A stretch of 64,000 nt of DNA from Chelativorans sp. Marseille-P2723 (GTDB taxonomy: Bacteria; Pseudomonadota; Alphaproteobacteria; Rhizobiales; Rhizobiaceae), in the NCBI RefSeq assembly GCF_902809845.1, contig NZ_CADDWI010000009.1:310001-374000 (forward strand), given 5' to 3'. This document shows, one piece after another, positions 46,224-54,558 of this stretch. A program made the translations under genes and the position numbers. Numbering within the stretch: the stretch's first letter is position 1; the number at the start of each line of letters is the position of its first letter. A model generated the notes under the pieces. That model was not told the origin of the DNA and did not search any database. It saw only the letters and a program-made list of their open reading frames with translations.

Positions 46224-46514
46224 TTATATAGGAACGACGCAGCTTCGGGAGATCACTGCGTAAGCAATAACTTCCATTTCCTCGCCGATAAGCCGCATAA
46301 CATCTTCTTTCTGCCCTTCTGGCAGATCGGAATTGCCGACATATTGCAGTAGCACTTCAAGAGCCTGCGTCAGTTCGGCATTATTCCGGAAACGCTCGAC
46401 AACCTTGAATGCCTCATCGAATGAAAAGGAGAATACATCTGCAACGAGGCTCATATATCTGGGGAATTTCCCGAACTCGTTATCAAGCCCCCCAGCTGTG
46501 TCATCCACTATCAT
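46224..46514 (-). CDS. Small acidic protein of unknown function in the type III region
   Basis: A 96-residue acidic, helical protein that I do not recognise (DEFGKF-like N-terminus, then SFDEAFKVVERFRNNAELTQALEVLLQYV and EDVMRLIGEEMEV). It starts 37 bp after the LysR-type gene and precedes the large effector-like gene by 191 bp. Size, acidity and position are consistent with a secretion chaperone for the next gene product, but there is no motif evidence. Confidence 0.5.
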   Translation of the reverse strand: MIVDDTAGGLDNEFGKFPRYMSLVADVFSFSFDEAFKVVERFRNNAELTQALEVLLQYVGNSDLPEGQKEDVMRLIGEEMEVIAYAVISRSCVVPI

Positions 46515-46551
46515 GCTATATGGTCGAACCCGTATTCATATTAGGACGCAG

Positions 46552-47463
46552 TCAGATGTAGAAGCGGCGCTCGAAGACATTGTCGATGTCCTTGCCGATT
46601 ACCTTGCTGCGCATTCGGTTGCCATGAGAGATGGACAAGCCGATAGGGATGAACAGCTTTGAGTAGGAAAAAGGAAGCCAGCGAAGGCGAAGTTCATCTC
46701 CGAACGCATCGATCAAGTTCTTTGGTGCGATGGCAGGAATGCCTGCCTTGCTACAAAAGTTGCTCAGTACCGAGGGGCAGTTCACCTCAATGAAGTCGCC
46801 GGCGTCCTTCTGGGCCATCTTGAGATTCTCATAAATGCGCTCCAAAGTGTTCGGGCAGAGGTCGGAATATATGACTGCGCCACTTGGTACATCCTCCCAC
46901 GCCACTTCGGATTGACCGGGATCGATATTGGAATAGTTGTCGGGAATTATTAGGACCATTTCCACATTGCCGATCGAAATATACTCGCTATTCTTTAGAC
47001 GTATCTCCCCATCAACAAGCGCCATGCAATCCTCGCGATTCTCGATTGCATTCATGATTTCCTGCCAGCTTGCCGAACGAATGGAGGTCTGCGAATCCGT
47101 CTCCTGCTCGATCAGTTTGCTGAGCCACAGAGCGGAGACCGATGCAGCGTAGGGCGTCTGGATCAGAATTTTCTGGACGCGGCGTGGCCGCTTGCCGGCG
47201 CTGATGGCCTCAAGCGCGCGCTCATACACGGCCAAGGTGCGCACAAATGTGTCATAAACTTCATTGCCGCGTTGCGTCGGGGTAGCTCGCCGCGTTTTGC
47301 CCGAACGTTCAAACAGCTCTTCGCCTACGGTTTCCTCGATCTCGCCAATTATGCTTATAGCCGCGGGCTGCGATATGTTTGCCCGCCGAGCCCCTTCGGT
47401 AAAGCTGCCTTCTTCAATCGCACAAACGTACACCCACATCTTGCGGATACTGATATTTCTCAT
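46552..47463 (-). CDS. LysR-type regulator in the type III secretion region
   Basis: The 303-residue protein has an N-terminal LysR HTH (MWVYVCAIEEGSFTEGARRANISQPAAISIIGEIEETVGEELFERSGKTRRATPTQRG) and a diverged effector domain with the mild similarity usual for LysR proteins. The rhizobial type III activator TtsI (a response regulator) is not seen in the window, so this protein may be the local controller. A perfect palindrome, GTTTACA-TAT-TGTAAAC, lies 148 bp upstream of its start. Confidence 0.83.
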   Translation of the reverse strand: MRNISIRKMWVYVCAIEEGSFTEGARRANISQPAAISIIGEIEETVGEELFERSGKTRRATPTQRGNEVYDTFVRTLAVYERALEAISAGKRPRRVQKILIQTPYAASVSALWLSKLIEQETDSQTSIRSASWQEIMNAIENREDCMALVDGEIRLKNSEYISIGNVEMVLIIPDNYSNIDPGQSEVAWEDVPSGAVIYSDLCPNTLERIYENLKMAQKDAGDFIEVNCPSVLSNFCSKAGIPAIAPKNLIDAFGDELRLRWLPFSYSKLFIPIGLSISHGNRMRSKVIGKDIDNVFERRFYI

Positions 47464-48077
47464 CTAAAAACACCCGTAAAAGAAAGCCATGCGGATCAAA
47501 ACGCTGACGTGCGCACCCAGAAAATATGACAGAGCCCTCCTAGGGCAACGTCGCTGAGCTATCCGCAGAGTAAAAGCGCGGGCCTCAAAGGAGCGCCGCG
47601 ATAACTGGCCGTTTACATATTGTAAACTGATTTGTATATCCAGCCCGGATAGGGAAACAATTTTCTATTTGCGCGTCAAAATTCCCGTCGTTCATAGATA
47701 AATCCAGCGTCGACGGAAAGATCGTGGCATCTGCCATGCCGGACGGGTCCATTTACCCCCAGTCAGGGGCACAACGGCAAGGCTGAAGCTGGCACAGAGT
47801 TCATGGAAAGGACGATGAGGCAGGTGTGAGGAGGAGTGAGCACGCCGCCGGAGCTGCAGGGAGCATTAAATGCAGCATTGTGAAGAGGGTGGGCTCCCCA
47901 TCCGTTCTTGGGCGCGGAGCCCTCGATCAGGAGCCAGTCGGAAGCAAGGTCCTATGAGGCTACTTTCAATATCGTCAGGCGCGTGTTGCAGAATCGCAGC
48001 GGCCGTCAGGACGCTCAAGAAGGGTGTTGTCTGAGCCGCCGCAGCTGAAGAATAGGGCGGCAGGGAAGCGTCCCTGC
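47464..48077. other. 614-bp gap between type III genes and LysR gene
   Basis: This gap separates the small-protein genes from the LysR gene, all on the minus strand. The part near 47600-47720 is A/T-rich and holds the palindrome listed separately, so it is probably the LysR promoter region. The part at 47866-48081 is open on the minus strand for 71 codons with a GTG that overlaps the stop of the preceding gene, but its sequence looks non-coding. No terminator was found. Confidence 0.4.
47611..47627. promoter_or_regulatory. Perfect palindrome upstream of LysR-type gene
   Basis: GTTTACA-TAT-TGTAAAC is a 17-bp perfect inverted repeat in an A/T-rich stretch, 148 bp before the LysR start. It could be an operator for the LysR protein (autoregulation) or another regulator. 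The T-N11-A rule of LysR boxes is met by the outer bases. Confidence 0.4.
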
Positions 48078-48368
48078 TCACCCCAGGCTGCGCTGGAACG
48101 AATCGATCAGCTTGAACTTGTCGGTAAGCTTCGTCAGAAGGCGCTTGGATTGTGCGCTGGCAATGGTGCTGTCGGCCATGAACGCCACCATCCTAATCTG
48201 TTCGTTTACCAGCTCCTTCATGTGAGCGCGGCGCCGGAGTGACGAATCGGTCATTTGTGCCCGCACCTGGCCCATCTCGTTCTCCACAACATCCTGAACC
48301 AGGCGCAGGATTGCCGTGGAATGAGCATCCGTGCCGCCGAAAGCAGATATGGAAGAAAGCTCACTCAT
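48078..48368 (-). CDS. Small helical protein of unknown function after sctV
   Basis: A 96-residue, probably all-helical protein (STAILRLVQDVVENEMGQVRAQM, RRRAHMKELVNEQIRMVAFMADS, LLTKLTDKFKLIDSFQRSLG). No family is recognised. It is the third of three small genes downstream of sctV, each with its own start signal. Size and helicity are compatible with a needle, rod, secretion chaperone or small translocated protein. Confidence 0.6.
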   Translation of the reverse strand: MSELSSISAFGGTDAHSTAILRLVQDVVENEMGQVRAQMTDSSLRRRAHMKELVNEQIRMVAFMADSTIASAQSKRLLTKLTDKFKLIDSFQRSLG

Positions 48369-48442
48369 TGTTGATCCTTAGAGGTTCAAAAACAGCCCGC
48401 GCTGCCTCTCCCCACGGCAGCGCGGATAAAAGATCATCAGGA

Positions 48443-48793
48443 TCAGCCCGCAGACTGGCTCATCTGCTGAGAATCCTGATTGATTTTTTCCATCTGCTTG
48501 GTGAACGTATGCATCGTCATGTCGTGCGAAACCTTAAGGATGCTCTCAAAGGTCGAACGATCCATCTGCTGCATGTTGATTTCATGCATCTCACGGCTGT
48601 CTCTATCAGCATTGAAAGCGGTGTCTGCCTGGAACTGAAGAAGCCTTCCCAATTCCGCCGCGTTGATGGCAGAGCTGGACGCAAGAGCGCCAGCGGAAGC
48701 ATTTCGCGAGGTCAAGTTGCCTAGAACTGAACCTAGCGCGTTTCCGAGCGAAGGTAGCAGGCTGCCAAGGGCAGTGGAAGCAAGAGCAGTCAT
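48443..48793 (-). CDS. Small protein of unknown function after sctV, possible secreted subunit
   Basis: A 116-residue protein with an Ala/Leu/Gly/Ser-rich, weakly hydrophobic N-terminus (MTALASTALGSLLPSLGNALGSVLG). A Gln/Met-rich helical C-terminal half follows (MHEINMQQMDRSTFESILKVSHDMTMHTFTKQMEKINQDSQQM). The ATG at 48793 has GGAG at good spacing. Not recognised. The composition (no Cys, polar C-terminus, helical) is like small secreted type III pilus or translocator proteins, but this is only analogy. Confidence 0.6.
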   Translation of the reverse strand: MTALASTALGSLLPSLGNALGSVLGNLTSRNASAGALASSSAINAAELGRLLQFQADTAFNADRDSREMHEINMQQMDRSTFESILKVSHDMTMHTFTKQMEKINQDSQQMSQSAG

Positions 48794-48982
48794 GATGTAC
48801 TCCAAACTATTAGTCTAATATGTCGTTCAAATTGCCCCGGATGGAAGCCGGATCAGACACTCAGACCGAATGAACAGTCCGTGTGTGATGAGGCTTCCGT
48901 GCAAGGCGGACAATTCCGCCCTTGAAAGCCGCCGGCAGGCCTGGAACGATGTTCTGCAACGGCCTGCCGCGCGGATCTTCGA

Positions 48983-49252
48983 TCACCTGAACTGCATGTT
49001 GCTCATACAGTTGGTACAAGCACCGCAGTTGCAGCCGCCGCCCTGGCATCCGCCTGCCGGCTGTGCACCAGCCGCATTGGCACCGCAGTTACTTCCCGAG
49101 CAGCCAGCGTCGGCTTGCTTGCTCTTTACGGCAGCGGCCAAGAGCTCGAACAGAGCGGTGAAATCCTGAGTTTCCTGTCCGGGCTGGGAGAGGATATTCT
49201 GAAGATTTTTGAAATTCTGAGCGCCGCCCTGAATACCGGAAATACCAGACAT
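48983..49252 (-). CDS. Small cysteine-rich protein after sctV
   Basis: This 89-residue protein has a helical N-terminal half (MSGISGIQGGAQNFKNLQNILSQ, FTALFELLAAAVKSKQA). Its Gly/Ala-rich C-terminal 40 residues contain seven cysteines (AGCSGSNC ... GGCQGGGCNCGACTNCMSN). It starts at the ATG at 49252 with AGGAG 8 bases upstream, 158 bp after sctV. No family is recognised. The cysteine cluster could bind metal or be cross-linked by disulfides after secretion. The SGISGIQ start resembles secreted small proteins, without clear homology. Confidence 0.62.
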   Translation of the reverse strand: MSGISGIQGGAQNFKNLQNILSQPGQETQDFTALFELLAAAVKSKQADAGCSGSNCGANAAGAQPAGGCQGGGCNCGACTNCMSNMQFR

Positions 49253-49410
49253 ATATGTCACTCCTAAAACTTATACTGGACAAAACACAAGGCAGTAAGT
49301 CTATTCATCTCCTTGTGTTCTGTAATATGTCGAAGTTCGCGGAAATAACCTCTTCGCTGTTTCCGATAGCCAGGCGGAAGCGTTTTCAGTTAGCCAGCCT
49401 CTTCAGCATC

Positions 49411-51483
49411 CTATTGCTGCACGGCTTCTGCCGGCTCGGCAGAAAGGAATGAGACCGGATATATGACTGTCTCCGGGGTAATTTCCTGATAGGCGAGGAC
49501 AGGCAGGTAAATGCCGTGCTCATGAAGGATGTTGTGCATAGCAAAACGCACATCCTGCTGCATGATCAGGACAGGATCGAGCCCGCGCCGGAACCCCTCC
49601 CCACATATCTGCCTGGCCTGCTTGACGATGTGCGCCGCGATCGAAGGCTCAAGAACGAGGAAATTCCCTTCCTCGGTGCTCCTTGTCCCTTCGCGGATAA
49701 AGGACTCGATCGTCGGCGAGACAACGACCACCGGCAGAAAGCCATCAGAGGCAAAGCGCTGGGTTATGAAATCAGCGATCTCAACCCGCACTTTCTGCGC
49801 AAGATAGGCCGGATCGGGCCGCCTCTGCGACCATTTCAGAACAGCCTCAAGGATGCGCACACGGCTGGTGATCGGGATGCGCTCACGAAGCAGGTTCTGG
49901 ATGACGCCCGTGACCTGGTTGTTCGAGACAGCCTCGCGCAGGTCGCTTATCAAGGCAGGATTACTAGCCTGCACTTCCTCAAGCACTGCCGAAGTGTTCT
50001 GGAATGTAGCCAGGAAGTCCAGCCGCTCGATCACCACCCGTTTTGTATGCAGGAGCAACTGCACCATGGGAGGCCAATAGGCGATATTTTCCTGAATGAG
50101 TTTTTCCTCATATTCGGCAGAAACGACCGCTCCTTCCCTGCGGCCGAAGCTGCCAAGGCAAGGGATGCCAAGCGGTTCGAGGTAGTCCGGATTGGCCTTC
50201 ACGAAAAAACTGTCCACCCTGAGGGTGCCGCTATCGGCAAACTCCTGACCGACAAAGATCTTGTAGGTGTGCTCGGACCCTTCATCGACCTCAAGCCGCC
50301 AATAGCCGGTGGGAATACCATATTCCTGTTCTAGTCCGGTACGCGCCTTTTCGAAAGCCTCGTAGAACCTTACGACATCCAGCTTGTAGACTTCGCGGGG
50401 CAAGAGCAGCTTCAGGCTCTCCTTCTTGCCCGTGCGCCCTTCGATCTCGGCATATTGCTGCTTCAACAGCGCAAGGCGCAGGTGCCAGTCACTTTGCGCA
50501 TTCTGCACAATGCGTTGCCGGTGGCGCATGGTCCAAAGGACGCCTCCGGCCATGCTGACGCCGACCAAGACGAAGATCGAAGTAGGGAAACCCGGAACAA
50601 AACCGAACAGCGCTATGATAATACCAGCTATGATGATCGTGCGGTGATTGGCGACAATTTGCTGGGTGATCTCTGTTCCTAGATCCATACCCTTCGGATT
50701 TGCAACCCGAGTAACCATATTGCCGGCCGCCACCGAGATCAGGAGCGCCGGAATCTGGGCGACCAGCCCGTCGCCAACCGTCAGAAGCGAATAAAGGCTG
50801 AGCGCCTCGCTAAAGCCCAGTCCGCGCTGGGCCATGCCAATCGCGACGCCTCCAAGAAGGTTGATGGCAGTGATTACAAGGCCCGCTATGGCATCGCCCT
50901 TCACGAACTTCATCGCGCCATCCATGGCGCCAAACAGTTTGGCCTCGCGCTCCAGGTTCTGCCTTGCCAATCTGGCGTCCACCTGATCCATGTTGCCCGC
51001 ACGGACGTCCGCATCGATGCTCATCTGCTTGCCGGGCAAGCCATCCAGCGTGAAGCGCGCGCCAACTTCTGCAACACGGTCGGCACCCTTGGTGATTACA
51101 AGGAACTGCACGACGGTGATAATCAGAAAGATCACCAAACCGACTGCTAGGTTGCCGCCCATTGCAACCTGTCCGAAGGTCTCGACGATGCGTCCTGCGT
51201 CGCCCTCGATCAGGATCAGCCGCGTCGTTGATATGGATATTGCCAGCCGAAAGAGCGTCGTCACGAGAAGCAGCGGCGGAAAAGTGGAAAAATGCACGGG
51301 ATGGTGCATCTGCAGTGACATCAAGATGATGATGATCGACGCGCTGATGTTCAGGGTGATCAGCACATCCATCGCCGCGGCTGGCAATGGCAAGATCACC
51401 ATGAGAAGAACAAGTACAAAGACTACAACAAGAACAATGTCCTTCTGCCGCCCCAGCAGGACCGCAAGTTTTGCCGGTTTCAT
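49411..51483 (-). CDS. sctV: Type III secretion export gate protein SctV (RhcV)
   Basis: The 690-residue protein is of the FlhA/SctV (FHIPEP) family. It has about eight N-terminal membrane segments with PLPAAAMDVLITLNIS, FPPLLLVTTLFRLAISISTTRLIL and GAMDGAMKFVKGDAIAGL. The large cytoplasmic domain from about residue 340 forms the nonameric ring that receives substrates. It follows rhcC1 by 23 bp. All membrane and cytoplasmic parts appear complete. Confidence 0.95.
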   Translation of the reverse strand: MKPAKLAVLLGRQKDIVLVVVFVLVLLMVILPLPAAAMDVLITLNISASIIIILMSLQMHHPVHFSTFPPLLLVTTLFRLAISISTTRLILIEGDAGRIVETFGQVAMGGNLAVGLVIFLIITVVQFLVITKGADRVAEVGARFTLDGLPGKQMSIDADVRAGNMDQVDARLARQNLEREAKLFGAMDGAMKFVKGDAIAGLVITAINLLGGVAIGMAQRGLGFSEALSLYSLLTVGDGLVAQIPALLISVAAGNMVTRVANPKGMDLGTEITQQIVANHRTIIIAGIIIALFGFVPGFPTSIFVLVGVSMAGGVLWTMRHRQRIVQNAQSDWHLRLALLKQQYAEIEGRTGKKESLKLLLPREVYKLDVVRFYEAFEKARTGLEQEYGIPTGYWRLEVDEGSEHTYKIFVGQEFADSGTLRVDSFFVKANPDYLEPLGIPCLGSFGRREGAVVSAEYEEKLIQENIAYWPPMVQLLLHTKRVVIERLDFLATFQNTSAVLEEVQASNPALISDLREAVSNNQVTGVIQNLLRERIPITSRVRILEAVLKWSQRRPDPAYLAQKVRVEIADFITQRFASDGFLPVVVVSPTIESFIREGTRSTEEGNFLVLEPSIAAHIVKQARQICGEGFRRGLDPVLIMQQDVRFAMHNILHEHGIYLPVLAYQEITPETVIYPVSFLSAEPAEAVQQ

Positions 51484-51506
51484 CGTTCGTTTTCCGGTAA
51501 CAGGGA

Positions 51507-52184
51507 CTATTCGGCGGCCAAACCCGATTCGGCGCCGACACCACCCGACTGCATCACGTCCGGCATCCGGGACAGTGAGTGCAGGACCGGGTCTTCCACA
51601 GCGCCGCGCAAAATGGTTGGGATGGTCCGGTTTGCCTTTTCCAGAGCTTCGACCGCCTTCTTGATGTTCGATACATAGGAAGGAGGGCCAGATACCATGA
51701 AGACCCTCCCCTTCAGGTCATAGCGATGCCTGAATTTGGGCTGGTAGAGATCAAGGCGGGAAAGTGCCGTCATGACACGAGCGCCGTTGTTGTTCTCAAG
51801 CGCAAAAACTTCGGTCTGGACGCTGCTGGATGGCGCCATATGAAGCACGGTGCCATCGAAATACCAGACGAAACGAAACTCCGCCGCTAGATGATCGATG
51901 AAAGCCTGGCGGGAAAGATTGCGCGGAGCAGCATCGCTTACGCGTCCCTGGATGCCCGGAGCGATGTTCGCTCCGATCCCCAGATTGAGCGCGAAGAAGC
52001 GGATCACCTCGTTCACATCCTGCTCGACGCTCACATAGTTGTAAGGGCTGTTTGCGCCTGGCAGCGTTGGTTGCGCTCTTGCCGTACCTGCTGACAGGAT
52101 GCTGCCTGCCAGAAGGAGGCTCGCAACTAAGCACCTTGTGAGCGACCGATATCCATTCCCCCTCGAATTCTGTTCGTTTGCCAA
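51507..52184 (-). CDS. rhcC1: Type III secretin N-terminal component RhcC1 (NolW-like)
   Basis: The 225-residue exported protein has a signal peptide (LVASLLLAGSILSAGTARAQ) and a secretin N0/N1-type domain. Recognisable parts are VEQDVNEVIRFFALNLGIGANIAPGIQGRVSDAAPRNLSRQAFIDHLAAEFRFVWYFDGTVLHM and RVFMVSGPPSYVSNIKKAVEALEK. In rhizobia the outer-membrane secretin is split in two genes, and NolW/RhcC1 supplies this N-terminal part. The start is uncertain: a TTG at 52184 has GAGG upstream and follows the rhcC2 stop by 11 bases; an ATG at 52220 would overlap rhcC2. Confidence 0.85.
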   Translation of the reverse strand: MANEQNSRGNGYRSLTRCLVASLLLAGSILSAGTARAQPTLPGANSPYNYVSVEQDVNEVIRFFALNLGIGANIAPGIQGRVSDAAPRNLSRQAFIDHLAAEFRFVWYFDGTVLHMAPSSSVQTEVFALENNNGARVMTALSRLDLYQPKFRHRYDLKGRVFMVSGPPSYVSNIKKAVEALEKANRTIPTILRGAVEDPVLHSLSRMPDVMQSGGVGAESGLAAE

Positions 52185-52194
52185 GATATGTGCC

Positions 52195-53547
52195 TCAATA
52201 AAGAAACCCGGCAGGACCATACAGGCGCACCGAAGCAGGGCGCTCACCTCTGGCCTCGGCGCTTCTCGCAAGAATATATTCAAGATTACTCTGCTGAAGG
52301 TCCATCACTTCTGCGATAACCGGCTTATCGGGTTCGCCAAAGAAGGGAGTGACAACCACGATAAGGTCCCGTTGGCGAGAGGTTATGTTGTCCCGGCCAA
52401 AGAGCCAGCGCGAAAGCTCGCCTAGTAGGCCCCAGTTGCGGCGCGGCTTGTCTAGCGATGCGCTCGTATCCAGACGCGACAGGCCGGCCAGGATAAAATC
52501 CTCGCCGCTTGCAAGATCCACGCTCGTATCGACTTTGCGGGTAGCGATATTGGCGAACCTATCTCCGTTGATGAATTGGGCAGTATCGTGGACGTTGGAG
52601 ATTTCGGATTCGATGGCCAGATGGATCTTTTCACCGGGAACGAAGCTCGGCGTGAAACCGACATTCAGCCCCACGAATCTGTAATCAACGCTATAACCCG
52701 GAGCAGTCTCCGCATCCGAAACCGCATAATGTGGAATGGCCAGCTCTTCACCAACCATGAAGCTAGCCTTCTTCTTGCTCGTGGTCGTCAACGTCGTTTC
52801 AGATAGAACTGTGGCCACCCCGGTATCGAGAAGTAGCTTCAGGAGGGCATTGACCTCCAAGCAGGGTTTGGACTTGCACCGCCCATCTGGACGACTGGAG
52901 GTCAGGACGGACCAGCTTACGCCATAAATTTCCAACTGGTCCCTTGCTACCTCCATGAACTTTACGTCAAGGCGGATGATCCGACCGTCGGTCACGATGA
53001 TCTCGTCGATGAGCACTCCATCGGGGATGCTGCCGCGCAGGCTCTCCATGATCGCGTCATAGATACGCTCATCCGCGACCGTCCCGCTTACGTAAACGCT
53101 CCCCCGCGCAGACTGGACGGTCACATGAGTCCCCGGAAAACGGTAGGCGATCATCCGCTGCACTTCATCAAGATTATGGATCACGATCACATCATATGAG
53201 AACAGGGTACTCCCTGTCAGATCGACGCCGATAACCGTCGTCTCGCCCGGCTGCTTGCCGTATACAAAATGCGCTTCTCCCGGCGAGGCGCTCAGATCCG
53301 CAACATCTGGATCGGCTACGAAAACGGTTTCGGCTTCCTCGGTGCCCTGCAGATGCAACCCTTTGCCGACCTCGATCACAAGCTGCCCTGAGCGGGCGGA
53401 AGCCGCGCTGGCGCAGATGCAAAATGCAAGCAGGAGGAGCGCCAGGAAACCACTCAGACGCTTGGGAAAATCCGGCAGGAAGCCGGAACAGGAACGGTAA
53501 TAGCGGAAAGTAACGCCTCTTAACGACATGGTTGAGAATGGTGTCAT
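52195..53547 (-). CDS. rhcC2: Type III secretin C-terminal component RhcC2
   Basis: The 450-residue protein has a signal segment (FLALLLLAFCICASAASA) and a CpaC-like N-terminal domain (GKGLHLQGTEEAETVFVADPDVADLSASPGE). A BON-like region follows (GSVYVSGTVADERIYDAIMESL), then the C-terminal secretin domain (VLSETTLTTTSKKKASFMVGEELAIP, FTPSFVPGEKIHLAIESEIS, FILAGLSRLDTS, RDLIVVVTPFF). It forms the outer-membrane ring with RhcC1. CpaC-like character can mislead toward Tad pilus annotation, but the neighbours settle it. The ATG at 53547 was chosen among several by its GGTGG site. Confidence 0.87.
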   Translation of the reverse strand: MTPFSTMSLRGVTFRYYRSCSGFLPDFPKRLSGFLALLLLAFCICASAASARSGQLVIEVGKGLHLQGTEEAETVFVADPDVADLSASPGEAHFVYGKQPGETTVIGVDLTGSTLFSYDVIVIHNLDEVQRMIAYRFPGTHVTVQSARGSVYVSGTVADERIYDAIMESLRGSIPDGVLIDEIIVTDGRIIRLDVKFMEVARDQLEIYGVSWSVLTSSRPDGRCKSKPCLEVNALLKLLLDTGVATVLSETTLTTTSKKKASFMVGEELAIPHYAVSDAETAPGYSVDYRFVGLNVGFTPSFVPGEKIHLAIESEISNVHDTAQFINGDRFANIATRKVDTSVDLASGEDFILAGLSRLDTSASLDKPRRNWGLLGELSRWLFGRDNITSRQRDLIVVVTPFFGEPDKPVIAEVMDLQQSNLEYILARSAEARGERPASVRLYGPAGFLY

Positions 53548-53587
53548 CCCATTGCCACCGCTAATAATTCGACAGCTTGTCATGCCG

Positions 53588-54124
53588 TTAACGCGCCCGT
53601 GCAAATGCATCAGCGTCAATACGCTGCCAGTTCTGGAGAATGCGGATCAGGCTGATAAAGGACCGCAAGCTGACATGGGTCGCCACTTCGTTGACTCCCA
53701 TCTTGCTGGTTCCCATGATGTGACTGTCATGTCGTGCCTTAGCGGAAGCTTGTGCATCCTTTCCCTGCACGTCCGCCTGCGGCGCTGTTACCGAGCGTGC
53801 CCCCCTGCTCTCACGAATGCTGGCGAGAATCGCGTCGTCACTGGCGACCCTCTTGGACTTGGCAGAGACTTTCCTGTCAGATTCGTTGGCGGCGGCCGAT
53901 CCTCTCCTGCCAGCCGTCAATCCAGTTGCGGCGGCGGCCATATGCTCAGAGGTATCATTATCATAAGCTTCCCTCAGCATCGCCTCGTAGCTGGTGGAAG
54001 CTACTTCGGCGCCCTGGGGCGAGCTTTCCCGAAGCTTTGCCTGCTTCTGCTGCCCCTCAGGTGTATTTGCGCGTGACGGAAACGCCGTCTGCTTGCTTGC
54101 GACTCTGGCCGTAGTTCCGCTCAT
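53588..54124 (-). CDS. Ala/Ser/Arg-rich protein of unknown function in the type III operon
   Basis: A 178-residue, hydrophilic, low-complexity protein (MSGTTARVASKQTAF start; many Ala, Ser, Lys and Arg) with a more ordered C-terminal segment (NEVATHVSLRSFISLIRILQNWQRID). Not recognised. It lies between the small TPR-like gene and rhcC2, with 3 bp to the former. A disordered basic N-terminus with a short folded tail fits a secreted regulator, needle-length protein or substrate, but nothing in the sequence decides. Confidence 0.65.
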   Translation of the reverse strand: MSGTTARVASKQTAFPSRANTPEGQQKQAKLRESSPQGAEVASTSYEAMLREAYDNDTSEHMAAAATGLTAGRRGSAAANESDRKVSAKSKRVASDDAILASIRESRGARSVTAPQADVQGKDAQASAKARHDSHIMGTSKMGVNEVATHVSLRSFISLIRILQNWQRIDADAFARAR

Positions 54125-54127
54125 CTC

Positions 54128-54433
54128 TTATCTCCCTCTCAGATAGGTCCTGAGTGCTTCCTGCCTCTCCGGCTCAGAATGCCCTTCATTCATCGCAAGT
54201 TGCGCTTTCAGATAGGCTAGATTGCGGGTCTGACGGTGAATGGTGCTGACGACGGCCGCAGCTTCCTCAGTCTCACCCTCAAGCAGCAGTCCGTAGGCAA
54301 GAGCCTCTCTGAAGCGGTTATCCTCAGGGTAAAGCGCCACCCCGGCTCGCCCGTAAATAATAGCCTTGGCGAAAAACTTCGTCTTCAGGCTAAAGGCTGT
54401 CAACATCAAAAGAACATCTGCAGTTATGCCCAT
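54128..54433 (-). CDS. Small TPR-like type III chaperone-type protein
   Basis: This 101-residue helical protein has TPR-like helices (FFAKAIIYGRAGVALYPEDNRFREALAYGLLLEGETEEAAAVVSTI, AYLKAQLAMNEG), similar in size and pattern to SctG/YscG and SctY-type secretion chaperones. The ATG at 54433 was preferred; the frame is open to a TTG at 54526, whose product would begin with an implausible hydrophobic stretch. It follows the TPR lipoprotein gene and precedes the Ala-rich gene by 3 bp. Confidence 0.65.
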   Translation of the reverse strand: MGITADVLLMLTAFSLKTKFFAKAIIYGRAGVALYPEDNRFREALAYGLLLEGETEEAAAVVSTIHRQTRNLAYLKAQLAMNEGHSEPERQEALRTYLRGR

Positions 54434-54558
54434 AACAGTCTCGTTTATTCTGGCGAGAACCGGCAGCCCAACGCAGGGAAACCGGATCAGCGCTGATAGG
54501 AAAATTGGAAAAAACAATAATTGCAAACAAGTCGTACATAGATGGCTGGTTATGCTCC

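Noticed and set aside
47866-48081. 71-codon minus-strand frame with a GTG overlapping the previous stop (GTGA)
   Set aside because: The overlap looks like coupling, but composition is not protein-like and there is no separate ribosome-binding site; kept only as a possibility.
52195-53547. CpaC-type Tad pilus secretin
   Set aside because: The N-terminal domain is CpaC-like, but no Tad genes are nearby, and the neighbours rhcC1 and sctV fit the split rhizobial type III secretin.
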